From assembly GCF_016734905.1 (NCBI RefSeq), contig NZ_JAERPO010000001.1, positions 372,001 through 436,000 of the forward strand: DNA of 64,000 nt, given 5' to 3'. A model generated the notes under the pieces. That model saw nothing but the letters and a program-made list of their open reading frames with translations. It was not told the DNA's origin and did no database searches. The stretch comes from Sphingopyxis jiangsuensis (lineage in GTDB: Bacteria > Pseudomonadota > Alphaproteobacteria > Sphingomonadales > Sphingomonadaceae). Below, piece after piece: positions 9,501 to 18,057 of the stretch (positions are counted from its first letter, which is position 1; every line of letters starts with the position of its first letter). The position numbers were made by a program, and so were the translations under genes.

Positions 9501-9738
9501 GTCGGGCGGGGTTGCCGATAACGACGTCGGAGATTCGCTCCGACTGAAACCCGATCGAATCGATCCGATAGCGCGCGGGAACGTCGAGATTGTCGAGGCG
9601 ATCGCGAATAACCTCGTCGGCGATCGGTTCGCGCGCCAGCCACGCAGCGCCCGCCAGAACGGCGACCGCGGCTCCGGTCAGCCAGCGTTTTTTGAACAGC
9701 CGCTTGCGGGGCGGCGTTGGTTGTTCTTCGTCATTCAC
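6592..9738 (-). CDS. ydbH: YdbH-type AsmA-like intermembrane lipid transport protein
   Basis: A protein of about 1048 residues with a short basic cytosolic N-terminus (PPRKRLFKKRW), one membrane helix (LTGAAVAVLAGAAWLA), and a very long periplasmic region dominated by beta-prone repeats. It ends with the dicarboxylate-transport (YdbH) region. Such AsmA-like proteins form a hydrophobic groove that spans the periplasm and moves phospholipids. I chose the GTG at 9736-9738 because it puts the basic stretch and helix at the start and leaves room for promoters before radC. A frame is open up to 9831. The adjacent ynbE and ydbL genes strongly support the assignment. Confidence 0.82.
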   Translation of the reverse strand: MNDEEQPTPPRKRLFKKRWLTGAAVAVLAGAAWLAREPIADEVIRDRLDNLDVPARYRIDSIGFQSERISDVVIGNPARPDLTADQVEVSLGYGWSGPYVSGIRATGVRLYGRFVDGQLSFGTLDRFRDPDDTTPFALPDIAVALTDARARIETPWGNVGAQLNGSGNLRNDFMGRLALVAPNLSVGDCAAREVTFYGALLVRDVRPTLQGPLRGSTLRCADSGLRAERPQIALDVSLSEQLTSWKGRADASIARLVGAGVTASRLGVLASFEGDAARTRIDAEADIERLAGADFTVRTAEMTAEIFVGRAPPVASGRLTFADAAASPALRRSIAESGRGLAGTPIGPVAEKAVAAVSRMLAGTAGEAGFALAGEGKSARIELIAPKLSSPGGARVTGGTESRVGYLLAADRPAFLVNGRWTFGGGGLPDGNIDLDRRANGTMRGTATIAPYVSDNARLALSPISFSGGRDALLHFATTAELTGPLGDGRAERLRLRLAGVLAPDGSVALDGGCSRASVQRVDVAGFRLAPTAIDLCSRRGAPLLSAGPGGVRGQVNIPALALRGTSGASPFAFDGGRAAIDLASMRWTLADADLRLGEGDGATLFAAEQVAGAAARGGMTGRLSGARAEIGAVPLLMSEIAGDWRWAEGAFDLDGELLLTDAETDARFSPLVSSDAHLRFADGVVDANAAFNERATGRKILDTIITHRLESGTGAADLKIDELRFDEGFQPDQLTNLALGVIANVRGSVVGDGRIEWTPDGVTSRGTFATANADLAAAFGPVKGLTTTLTFEDLLGIRSAPGQIAEIVEINPGIPVRDGRVEYRLLGGNRVRIEGGSWPFGGGQLVLHPATLDFSADQPRRLSFDIVGVDAAVFLQQFGFENINATGTFDGTLPVEFDGLGGRIVGGRIDSRAGGGTLAYVGELSNRNLGAIANFAFGALRSLKYDDLTIILNGDLDGEMVTDIRFGGVGQGAGATRNFLTEQVAKIPLVFNVKITAPFRQLLTSAKGFYDPSLLIEQNLPTLLRAQEEAENAADSPVQPTESEPMP

Positions 9739-9890
9739 AACCGCACCGAACCACAATCGTCCCCCAAAGGCACTAATCGACGCCGAACCAACGCGGGAAT
9801 TCTCGTTTCGCTGCAGGAAATTGGCGCACAATCCACTTTCGGTTTCTATGACCGTTGAGTGAGCCCCACAAGGCGGTTATTGCCCGAGCC

Positions 9891-10580
9891 ATGGCCGATG
9901 CGCCCGATCCTGTTCCGGACCACGCCGGCCATCGCGCGCGGCTCCGCGCGCGCCTGCTCGACGATCCCGGCGGGCTCGCCGACTATGAACTCGTCGAATA
10001 TCTGCTCGCGCTTGCGATTCCGCGCCGCGATACCAAGCCGCTTGCCAAATCATTGCTTCGCGAATTCGGTTCCTTTGCCCAGTTGATAAGCGCCGATCCG
10101 GAGGCGTTGCGCCGTGTCGACGGGATGGGCGACGGCGCCGTCGCCGCGCTCAAGATCGTCCAGGCATCGAGCCTGCACCTGCTGAAGGGCGAGTTTCGCG
10201 ACAAGCCGCTTCTCTCCAGTTGGGATGCGCTTCTCGACTGGCTCCGCGCCGACATGGGGCCGATCGACATCGAGCGCGTGCGCATACTGTATCTCAACGC
10301 GCGCAATATGCTGATCCGCGATGAAATCGCCAGCGAAGGGTCGATCGACCAATCGGCCATCTATGTTCGCGAGGTTATCCGCCGCGCGCTCGAGCTTGGC
10401 GCAGCGGCGATCATCCTTGTCCACAATCACCCGAGCGGCAGTCCCGAACCGAGCCGTCAGGACATTGCCATCACGCGTGACATCGCCGAGGCGGCGTCGA
10501 GGCTCGGCATCACCCTCCACGACCATATCATCATCGGCGGCACCGAGTATCGCAGCTTTCGCGCGATGGGGCTTTTGTAA
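9891..10580 (+). CDS. radC: RadC/JAB-domain protein
   Basis: A 229-residue protein with an N-terminal helix-hairpin-helix-like region (GFRSR-type GHRARLRARLL, then a segment ending RRVDGMGDGAVAALK) and a C-terminal JAB/MPN metalloprotease-like domain. The metal motif is HNHPSGSPEPSRQD. Despite the name, RadC has no proven repair role; the domain resembles deubiquitinase-type peptidases. The frame is open upstream from a TTG at 9855, but the ATG at 9891 starts just before the conserved region, so I prefer it. Neither start has a strong ribosome binding site. The gene is divergent from ydbH. Confidence 0.85.
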   Translation: MADAPDPVPDHAGHRARLRARLLDDPGGLADYELVEYLLALAIPRRDTKPLAKSLLREFGSFAQLISADPEALRRVDGMGDGAVAALKIVQASSLHLLKGEFRDKPLLSSWDALLDWLRADMGPIDIERVRILYLNARNMLIRDEIASEGSIDQSAIYVREVIRRALELGAAAIILVHNHPSGSPEPSRQDIAITRDIAEAASRLGITLHDHIIIGGTEYRSFRAMGLL

Positions 10581-10587
10581 GCATAAT

Positions 10588-10615
10588 GCAGCCGCCGGAC
10601 GTATCCGACGGCTGC
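10588..10615. terminator. Hairpin between convergent radC and EF-hand gene
   Basis: A 12-base stem with one mismatch (GCAGCCGCCGGA with TCCGACGGCTGC) and the loop CGTA. It lies between two convergent genes, so it could end both transcripts. No run of T follows on either side, so intrinsic termination is doubtful. Confidence 0.4.
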
Positions 10616-10638
10616 ACCACCCCGTCCAGGAGCGGGAG

Positions 10639-11094
10639 TCAGGCGCCGCGCGCCAGAAAGCCGGTCAACTCGGTCTTGTTGACCCCGGTCGACTTGTCGG
10701 CATCGGCGGCCGCAAAGGCCTGCCCGATCCATGACTTTACGGCTTCGGATTCCGGATCGACGCCCGGCTCCGTCGCGACGCGAAGCTTTTTCATCCATGC
10801 GGCGAACTCGGTCTCGCTGAGTTCGCCATTCGCATCGGAATCATAGGTCGGGAATTCCTGATCGACGATCTGCGCGATCTGCGCCGGCGTCGCCGCGGTG
10901 CCTTCGTTCGGCGGAGTCGAAGGCTGAGGCGCTGGCGTCGCCACGGGCGCCGACTGCGGGACCGGTTCGGTCATCGGGTCGGTAATCGGGTCGGTCTGCG
11001 TCGGCGGATCGGTCGGTTCGGGCACCGGTTGCTCTTGGGCCAGCGCCGGAAAACTCACCGCCGCCGCGCCGACGAAAAGCAATTGTTTCAGCAT
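10639..11094 (-). CDS. Secreted EF-hand calcium-binding protein
   Basis: A 151-residue protein with a signal peptide ending FPALAQ (about residue 20) and a Pro/Thr/Asp-rich linker with PTDPPTQTDPITDP-like repeats (about 22-68). Two EF-hand loops follow: DSDANGELSETEF near residue 85 and DADKSTGVNKTEL near 131. It probably binds calcium in the periplasm or outside the cell. The ATG at 11092-11094 has AGGAG about 7 bases upstream, which decides the start although the frame is open further. The protein does not match an enzyme family I know, and its partner is unknown. It is divergent from purB. Confidence 0.8.
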   Translation of the reverse strand: MLKQLLFVGAAAVSFPALAQEQPVPEPTDPPTQTDPITDPMTEPVPQSAPVATPAPQPSTPPNEGTAATPAQIAQIVDQEFPTYDSDANGELSETEFAAWMKKLRVATEPGVDPESEAVKSWIGQAFAAADADKSTGVNKTELTGFLARGA

Positions 11095-11291
11095 GTATTT
11101 TCTCCTGAGTTGGCGGCGGCATGAAAGGGGGAAATGCCGCCGCCGGGGGATAGACATTCGCGAAACTGGCGGATGAAGGGCATGGTTGCGCGGTGTCGCC
11201 GATTGGCGAAACGCATCGCCCCTGCTAGGGCGCGCCCTGTCGCGATTCCGCGCTGCAATTGCGACGAACCGCCGAAAAGGAAGGGAAATCA

Positions 11292-12602
11292 ATGGTTCCG
11301 CGTTACGCTCGCCCCGAAATGACCGCGATCTGGTCGGCCGAGAATCGCTACCGGATCTGGTTCGAGATCGAGGCGCATGCGACCGACGCACTCGCCGAGC
11401 TTGGGACCGTGCCCAAATCGGCGGCCAAGGCGCTGTGGGACTGGTGGGCGACCGCGCCGAAGATCGACGTCGACGCCATCGACGCGATCGAGGCCGTGAC
11501 CAAGCATGACGTCATCGCCTTCCTCACCTGGGTCGCCGAAAATGTCGGCGAAGAGGCGCGCTTCATGCACCAGGGGATGACGAGTTCGGACGTACTCGAC
11601 ACCTGTCTTGCGGTTCAACTGGCGCAGGCGGCGGATATCTTGCTCACGGACATCGACGCGCTGCTCGCAGCGATCAAGCGCCGCGCGTACGAACATAAGC
11701 TCACCCCCACGATCGGCCGCAGCCACGGCATCCACGCGGAACCGGTCACCTTCGGACTCAAGATGGCCGAGGCCTATGCCGAATTCGCGCGCTGCAGGGC
11801 GCGACTTGTCGCCGCGCGCGCCGAAATCGCGACCTGCGCCGTCTCGGGCGCGGTCGGAACCTTCGCCAACATCGACCCGCGCGTCGAGGCGCATGTCGCC
11901 GAAAAGCTGGGGCTGACCGTCGAGCCGGTGTCGACGCAGGTCATCCCGCGCGACCGTCACGCAATGTTCTTTGCCACCCTCGGCGTCATCGCCTCGTCGA
12001 TCGAGCGGCTCGCGGTCGAGGTTCGCCACCTTCAGCGCACCGAAGTTCTCGAGGCCGAGGAATATTTCTCGCCCGGCCAAAAGGGCTCGTCGGCGATGCC
12101 GCACAAGCGCAACCCGGTGCTCACCGAAAATCTCACCGGCCTTGCGCGCATGGTCCGCAGCGCCACAATCCCGGCGATGGAAAATGTCGCGCTGTGGCAC
12201 GAGCGCGACATCAGCCACTCGTCGGTCGAACGCTTTATCGGCCCGGATGCGACGATCACGCTCGATTTCGCGCTCGCGCGGCTGACCGGCGTGGTCGACA
12301 AGCTGCTCGTCTATCCCGAGCGGATGCAGAAGAATCTCGACCGCATGGGCGGCCTCGTCCACTCGCAGCGTGTCCTGCTGGCGCTCACCCAGGCTGGTGC
12401 GAGCCGCGAGGACAGCTATGCGATGGTCCAGCGCAACGCGATGAAGGTCTGGGAAAGCGATGGAATGCTGTCGCTGCTCGAACTGCTCAAGGCCGATGAC
12501 GACGTCACCGCGCGCCTGTCTCCCGAACGGCTGACGGAACTATTCGATCTCGAATTCCACATGAAACATGTCGACACGATATTTGCGCGCGTCTTCGAAT
12601 AG
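11292..12602 (+). CDS. purB: Adenylosuccinate lyase
   Basis: A 436-residue member of the fumarase/aspartase superfamily. It cleaves SAICAR and adenylosuccinate in purine synthesis. The signature loop reads [16 protein letters not shown] near residue 265, and the second active-site region has [14 protein letters not shown] near residue 96 and [14 protein letters not shown] near 140. The length fits the family. I chose the ATG at 11292 because it follows AAGGAAGGG and gives the usual start [10 protein letters not shown]. The gene stands alone, with lapA and pyrF starting 67 bases later. Confidence 0.95.
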   Translation: MVPRYARPEMTAIWSAENRYRIWFEIEAHATDALAELGTVPKSAAKALWDWWATAPKIDVDAIDAIEAVTKHDVIAFLTWVAENVGEEARFMHQGMTSSDVLDTCLAVQLAQAADILLTDIDALLAAIKRRAYEHKLTPTIGRSHGIHAEPVTFGLKMAEAYAEFARCRARLVAARAEIATCAVSGAVGTFANIDPRVEAHVAEKLGLTVEPVSTQVIPRDRHAMFFATLGVIASSIERLAVEVRHLQRTEVLEAEEYFSPGQKGSSAMPHKRNPVLTENLTGLARMVRSATIPAMENVALWHERDISHSSVERFIGPDATITLDFALARLTGVVDKLLVYPERMQKNLDRMGGLVHSQRVLLALTQAGASREDSYAMVQRNAMKVWESDGMLSLLELLKADDDVTARLSPERLTELFDLEFHMKHVDTIFARVFE

Positions 12603-12669
12603 CCCCGGACTGGAAACGCGCACAAAACTCGCTTAGAACGACGACAGGGATCAGCGGAGGAGCAATTAA

Positions 12670-12996
12670 GTGGGCATCGTGCGGACGATCATCTGGGTGC
12701 TTTTGACCGCCATCCTCGTCATCTTTGCGATGGCGAACTGGAAAGTGGTGACGGTCACGGTCTGGCCCGGATGGGAAGCCGAAACAAAGCTCCCCGTCAT
12801 CATCCTCGTGACCTTTCTGATCGGTAGCATTCCGATGTGGATCGCGCTGCGCACGCAGCGCTGGTCGATGCGGCGGCGCATCGAGGCGAGCGAGCGCCAG
12901 CTCGTCGACCTGCGCGCGATGGCGAACCGACCCGCAGAGCCAGCGCCCGCGCCGCCCGTCAACGACATCCCGCCATCTCCCTTGGAAACCCAATGA
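12670..12996 (+). CDS. LapA-domain inner-membrane protein (DUF1049)
   Basis: A 108-residue protein with two membrane helices (about residues 4-22 and 41-60). Between them lies the LapA-type strand MANWKVVTVTVWPGWEAETK. A cytosolic basic tail with RRRIEASERQLVDL follows and ends in a Pro-rich stretch. LapA (YciS) works with LapB to control LpxC and lipopolysaccharide synthesis in enterobacteria, but its role in alphaproteobacteria is not established. The start is a GTG with GGAGGAG upstream. The stop overlaps the pyrF start as ATGA. Confidence 0.8.
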   Translation: MGIVRTIIWVLLTAILVIFAMANWKVVTVTVWPGWEAETKLPVIILVTFLIGSIPMWIALRTQRWSMRRRIEASERQLVDLRAMANRPAEPAPAPPVNDIPPSPLETQ

Positions 12997-13667
12997 CCTC
13001 GCCGCTCTATCTCGCCATCGACACGCCGCATCTCGATGCCGCGCTGACGCTCGCCCAAAAGGTGCGCTATCATGTCGGCGGGCTCAAACTCGGGCTCGAA
13101 TTTTTCTGCGCCAATGGCCATCATGGCGTCCACGAAATGGCGAAAATCGGCCTGCCGATCTTTCTCGACCTCAAGCTGCACGACATTCCCAACACCGTCG
13201 CCAAGGCGATCCAGGCGCTCCGCCCGCTCGAACCTGCAATCCTCACCGTTCACGCCGCCGGCGGGCGCGCGATGCTCGAAGAAGCAAAGGCGGCGGCAGG
13301 GCTCCATACAAAGGTGGTCGGCGTCACCGTGCTCACCAGCCTCGACGCTCCCGACCTCGACGACATCGGCGTCGGGGGTACGACCCACGATCAGGTCGTG
13401 CGCCTCGCGGCGCTCGCGCGCACGTCGGGTCTCGACGGCATCGTCTGCTCGGGTCAGGAGGTAAAGTCGGCGCGCAAGGCGTGGCCCGGCGGCTTCTTCG
13501 TCGTGCCGGGCGTGCGCCCCGTCAACGGCAAGGCCGGTGACCAGAAGCGCATCGTTACGCCGGCGCAGGCCATGTCCGACGGCGCGTCGATCCTCGTCGT
13601 CGGCCGCCCGATTACCCAATCGCAAGACCCCGACCTCGCCGCGCGCGAAATCGAGGCGACGCTTTAG
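12993..13667 (+). CDS. pyrF: Orotidine 5'-phosphate decarboxylase
   Basis: A 224-residue TIM barrel that converts OMP to UMP, the last step of pyrimidine synthesis. The catalytic array is visible as FLDLKLHDIPNTV (Asp-x-Lys-x-x-Asp) near residue 55. The phosphate-binding end reads VPGVRP and later GASILVVGRPIT. The start ATG overlaps the lapA stop, so the two are cotranscribed. The gene ends 6 bases from a convergent AT-rich lipoprotein gene. In relatives as I recall them, pyrF and trpF are close neighbours on one strand. Confidence 0.95.
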   Translation: MTSPLYLAIDTPHLDAALTLAQKVRYHVGGLKLGLEFFCANGHHGVHEMAKIGLPIFLDLKLHDIPNTVAKAIQALRPLEPAILTVHAAGGRAMLEEAKAAAGLHTKVVGVTVLTSLDAPDLDDIGVGGTTHDQVVRLAALARTSGLDGIVCSGQEVKSARKAWPGGFFVVPGVRPVNGKAGDQKRIVTPAQAMSDGASILVVGRPITQSQDPDLAAREIEATL

Positions 13668-13673
13668 TCCCGA

Positions 13674-14090
13674 TCAGTTCACGATCAACGCACGCGACTG
13701 TATATTATAGCCGGCCAGCTTCATGCTATCTTTCGCCTTTACATAGACGAATGTTTCTGTGGCTTTGTCCTTATCATATGTCGTCTGCATCGTCAGTGTG
13801 ACGATCGTGGTGCCGTTTGCAAAATTGACATGCCAGCTCTGCTGCTCAGATTTGCCTGCTTTGCCGAGCTTTTTCTGAACCGCGCCGAGCAATTCTTCAA
13901 ACCCTACAATATCAACACTGTCCTGCATCTCGTCGGCAGAACCATAGTAAATATCGTCAAAATTTCCAGCGTTTAACTCTCCGTGAAAGGTCTTGATCGC
14001 CTGTTGCGATTGCTCCACGCTTTTCCCGGCTTCGGCGGGCGAACAGCCCGCAACCGCAAAAGCTAAGAGAAACGCCAACATAATTCGCAT
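13674..14090 (-). CDS. Lipoprotein of unknown function, AT-rich
   Basis: A 138-residue lipoprotein. The signal peptide MRIMLAFLLAFAVAGC gives Cys16 as the lipid site. The mature part has mixed helix and strand, with a segment GNFDDIYYGSADEMQDSV and a strand NGTTIVTLTMQTTYDKDKA that suggest an NTF2-like (cystatin-fold) domain; this is a guess. Base composition and codons are clearly AT-richer than in the neighbours, and the gene lies on the opposite strand between pyrF and trpF. Both points suggest a recent insertion. I do not recognise the family. Confidence 0.72.
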   Translation of the reverse strand: MRIMLAFLLAFAVAGCSPAEAGKSVEQSQQAIKTFHGELNAGNFDDIYYGSADEMQDSVDIVGFEELLGAVQKKLGKAGKSEQQSWHVNFANGTTIVTLTMQTTYDKDKATETFVYVKAKDSMKLAGYNIQSRALIVN

Positions 14091-14189
14091 ATCGATCCCC
14101 TTCTTTTACCCCGATAAAAAGTCCGATGCCGCCACGCCTCGTTTGACGAGACGATTGCATGAATTGGCAGACTAAAGCAAAGGCGTTCC

Positions 14190-14822
14190 ATGCCCCCTCT
14201 CGTCAAAATCTGCGGCCTCTCCACCCCCGAAACCGTCGATGCCGCCATCCGGCACGGCGCGACGCATATCGGCCTCGTCCATTACGAGCCGAGTCCGCGC
14301 CACATCGACCTGGCGACCGCTGCGGCGCTCAGGAAGCGCGCCGAGGGGAAGGTCAAGGTCGCGCTGCTTCTCGTCAATGCGTCGCAGCAACTCACCGGAC
14401 AGGCGCTCGCCACGGTGCGGCCCGACATCATCCAGTTTCACGGCAGCGAGACCCCCGAATGGCTCGCGCGCGTCAGGCAACTCGTCCCTGCCGAGGTGTG
14501 GAAGGCCGTCGGGCTCAAGGATGCGGGCACGCTCGACCGCGTCGCCAAATATCAGGGCGCGGCCGATCGCATCCTGTTCGACGCGCCCGCGCAGGCCTTG
14601 CCGGGCGGGACGGGCACACGCTTCGACTGGTCGCTGCTCCGCGGCCATCGCCACGCGATCGACTGGGGAATCGCGGGGGGGCTGACACCCGACAACATCG
14701 GGCAGGCAATCGCAGAGACGGGCGCCCCGCTCGTCGACGTGTCGTCGGGCGTCGAGAGCGCACCGGGCATCAAGGATATGGACAAGATGGCGGCATTCCT
14801 TAAAGCGGTCGCATCATGCTGA
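14190..14822 (+). CDS. trpF: Phosphoribosylanthranilate isomerase
   Basis: A 210-residue TIM barrel that rearranges PRA to CdRP in tryptophan synthesis. The catalytic cysteine is Cys8 in VKICGLSTPE, and the catalytic aspartate lies in ILFDAPAQ. The phosphate site reads GIAGGLTPDNI. It is the first gene of the plus-strand trpF-trpB-trpA-accD-folC row, 96 bases before trpB. Length is normal. No attenuator-like leader peptide was seen in the 99-base gap upstream. Confidence 0.95.
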   Translation: MPPLVKICGLSTPETVDAAIRHGATHIGLVHYEPSPRHIDLATAAALRKRAEGKVKVALLLVNASQQLTGQALATVRPDIIQFHGSETPEWLARVRQLVPAEVWKAVGLKDAGTLDRVAKYQGAADRILFDAPAQALPGGTGTRFDWSLLRGHRHAIDWGIAGGLTPDNIGQAIAETGAPLVDVSSGVESAPGIKDMDKMAAFLKAVASC

Positions 14823-14918
14823 CGCACCCGCCCTTCGTCGTGCGCATCGGGAGCCGATGGCGCTAATCGCACGAGACACCCTCGCCTGCGATCCAGCCAA
14901 TTTGCCCGACGGAAAAAT

Positions 14919-16142
<1,224 letters not shown>

Positions 16143-16170
16143 TGAAATCTCGGCACACCTTAGCAGCCAT

Positions 16171-16246
16171 CGTCATCCCGGACTTGATCCGGGATCCATT
16201 TTTTCGGCGTTGCGTGAATGTATCCCGGATCAAGTCCGGGACGACG
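16171..16246. repeat. Palindromic repeat pair between trpB and trpA
   Basis: Two inverted arms (16171-16196 and 16221-16246) with the core CCCGGACTTGATCCGGG, matching at about 24 of 26 positions. Each arm can also fold on its own. A single arm of the same family lies at 53557-53585. It sits within the trp operon and could form a stem in the mRNA. Confidence 0.75.
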
Positions 16247-16287
16247 AAGCGGGAAAGCATGGCCGAAAATGCATCCGAGGGGGCTAT

Positions 16288-17079
16288 ATGACCCGCTTCG
16301 CCGCCACCTTCGCCAAGCCGCGCCCCGCACTCGTCGCCTTCATCACCGGCGGCGACGGTGATACCGCCGCGAACCTCGACGCGCTCGTCGCGGGGGGCGC
16401 CGATGTGATCGAGCTTGGCATGCCCTTCACCGATCCGATGGCCGACGGCCCCGCGATCCAGCAGGCGAACCTGCGCAGCCTCGCCAAGGGCACGACCACC
16501 GCCGACATCTTCGGACAGGCCGCCGCCTTCCGCCAGCGCCACCCCGACACCCCGCTCGTCCTGATGGGCTATGCCAACCCGATGACGATCCGCGGCGGCG
16601 ACTGGTTCGCCGCCGAATGCGCGCGTGCCGGCGTCGACGGCGTCATCTGCGTCGACGTTCCTGCCGAGGAAGACCCCGAACTCGGCCCCGCGCTTCGCGC
16701 TGCGGGCATCGACCTGATCCGCCTCGCCACCCCGACGACCGACACCGTGCGCCTGCCCGCCGTGCTCGATGGCGCCGGCGGTTTCCTCTATTATGTCTCG
16801 GTCGCGGGGATCACCGGCCAGCAACAGGCCGCGCAGGCCAGCATCGACGAAGCCGTTGCGCGCCTCAAGGCCGCGACCGACCTGCCCGTCGCGGTCGGCT
16901 TCGGCGTGCGCACCCCCGATCAAGCCGCGCAGATTGCGCGCGTTGCCGACGGCGTAGTCGTCGGATCGGCCTTTATCGACATCATTGCCGAGCATGGCGA
17001 CGCCGCGGCGCCGCATGTCGAGGCCTTCACCCGCACCCTCGCCGATGCTATCCATAGCGCCAAGGAGATCGCCGCATGA
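16288..17079 (+). CDS. trpA: Tryptophan synthase alpha chain
   Basis: A 263-residue TIM barrel that splits indole-glycerol phosphate and passes indole to TrpB. The catalytic acids are in [16 protein letters not shown] (Glu and Asp). The phosphate site reads [11 protein letters not shown] and VVGSAF. I chose the ATG at 16288 because it starts directly before the first strand; the upstream open frame is translated repeat sequence. The stop overlaps the accD start as ATGA, so trpA and accD are coupled. The purine-rich stretch AGGGGG lies about 9 bases upstream. Confidence 0.96.
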   Translation: MTRFAATFAKPRPALVAFITGGDGDTAANLDALVAGGADVIELGMPFTDPMADGPAIQQANLRSLAKGTTTADIFGQAAAFRQRHPDTPLVLMGYANPMTIRGGDWFAAECARAGVDGVICVDVPAEEDPELGPALRAAGIDLIRLATPTTDTVRLPAVLDGAGGFLYYVSVAGITGQQQAAQASIDEAVARLKAATDLPVAVGFGVRTPDQAAQIARVADGVVVGSAFIDIIAEHGDAAAPHVEAFTRTLADAIHSAKEIAA

Positions 17080-17927
17080 GCTGGCTCGACCGCGTTCGCA
17101 ACGCCCTGCCCTTTGGCGCCAAGCGCGACAGCGCCGACAACCTCTGGCACAAATGCCGCCAGTGCCAGCAGATGGTGTTCGTCAAGGAATGGGAAGATAA
17201 TCTCAACGTCTGCCCGCGCTGCGAGCATCATGATCGCATCGGCGCGAAGGAGCGTTTCGCGCAGCTGTTCGACGGCGGTATCCACGAACTATTGCCCGCG
17301 CCCGCGGCGCCCGAAGACCCGCTGAAGTTCCGCGATACCAAGAAATATGTCGACCGTATCAAGGCGGCGCGCGCGCAGACCGGCGACCGCGACGCCTATC
17401 AGAACGCCTTCGGGCGCATCGACGGCAAACCCGCGGTGATCGGCGTGCAGGATTTCGCCTTCATGGGGGGGTCGATGGGCGTTGCCGTCGGCGAAGCCTT
17501 TGTCGCGGGGGTCGAACAGGCGATCAAGCGCGGCTGCCCCTATATCGCCATCACGGCCGCGGGTGGTGCGCGGATGCAGGAAGGCACGCTGTCGCTGATG
17601 CAGATGCCGCGCGCGACCGTCGCGCTCCAGCGCCTGCGCCGCGCGGGCCTGCCCTATATCGTGCTGCTCACCGATCCCACGACCGGCGGCGTGACGGCAA
17701 GCTATGCGATGCTGGGCGACATTCAGATCAGCGAACCCAAGGCGCTGATCGGCTTCGCCGGCCAGCGTGTGATCGAGAATACGATCCGCGAAAAGCTGCC
17801 CGAAGGCTTCCAGCGCGCCGAATATCTGCTCGAGCACGGGATGATCGACATGGTCGTCGCGCGCAAGGACCTGCCAGCGACGCTCGGCCGCCTGATCGGT
17901 TATCTGGCGCCCGAAAAGGCGGCCTGA
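17076..17927 (+). CDS. accD: Acetyl-CoA carboxylase carboxyltransferase subunit beta
   Basis: A 283-residue subunit that, with AccA, moves the carboxyl group from biotin to acetyl-CoA in fatty-acid synthesis. A zinc ribbon is visible at Cys27, Cys30, Cys46 and Cys49 (CRQCQ and CPRCEH). The crotonase-fold core carries [19 protein letters not shown] and [17 protein letters not shown]. The start overlaps the trpA stop. It lies 130 bases before folC, a common order in alphaproteobacteria, with a repeat element in that gap. Confidence 0.96.
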   Translation: MSWLDRVRNALPFGAKRDSADNLWHKCRQCQQMVFVKEWEDNLNVCPRCEHHDRIGAKERFAQLFDGGIHELLPAPAAPEDPLKFRDTKKYVDRIKAARAQTGDRDAYQNAFGRIDGKPAVIGVQDFAFMGGSMGVAVGEAFVAGVEQAIKRGCPYIAITAAGGARMQEGTLSLMQMPRATVALQRLRRAGLPYIVLLTDPTTGGVTASYAMLGDIQISEPKALIGFAGQRVIENTIREKLPEGFQRAEYLLEHGMIDMVVARKDLPATLGRLIGYLAPEKAA

Positions 17928-17938
17928 CTTTCCCGTAT

Positions 17939-18032
17939 CGTCATTGCGAGGAGCGAAGCGACGCGGCAATCCCCCGTTTTCGTCATCGAGACGCCGAAAG
18001 CTGGAGATTGCTTCGCTCCGCTCGCAATGACG
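17939..18032. repeat. Inverted repeat between accD and folC
   Basis: The arms CGTCATTGCGAGGAGCGAAG (starting 17939) and its imperfect inverse ending at 18032 flank about 30 bases. This sequence type (TCATTGCGAGGAGCGAAGC) is a widespread bacterial intergenic repeat that I recognise from memory. Its role is unknown. Confidence 0.7.
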
Positions 18033-18057
18033 AGCCGATTGTAAGGCGCCACCCGCA

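Noticed and set aside
16171-18032. Possible CRISPR array or riboswitch in the trp-acc gaps
   Set aside because: The repeats are palindromic, few, and not evenly spaced with unique spacers. No aptamer-like conserved core was seen.
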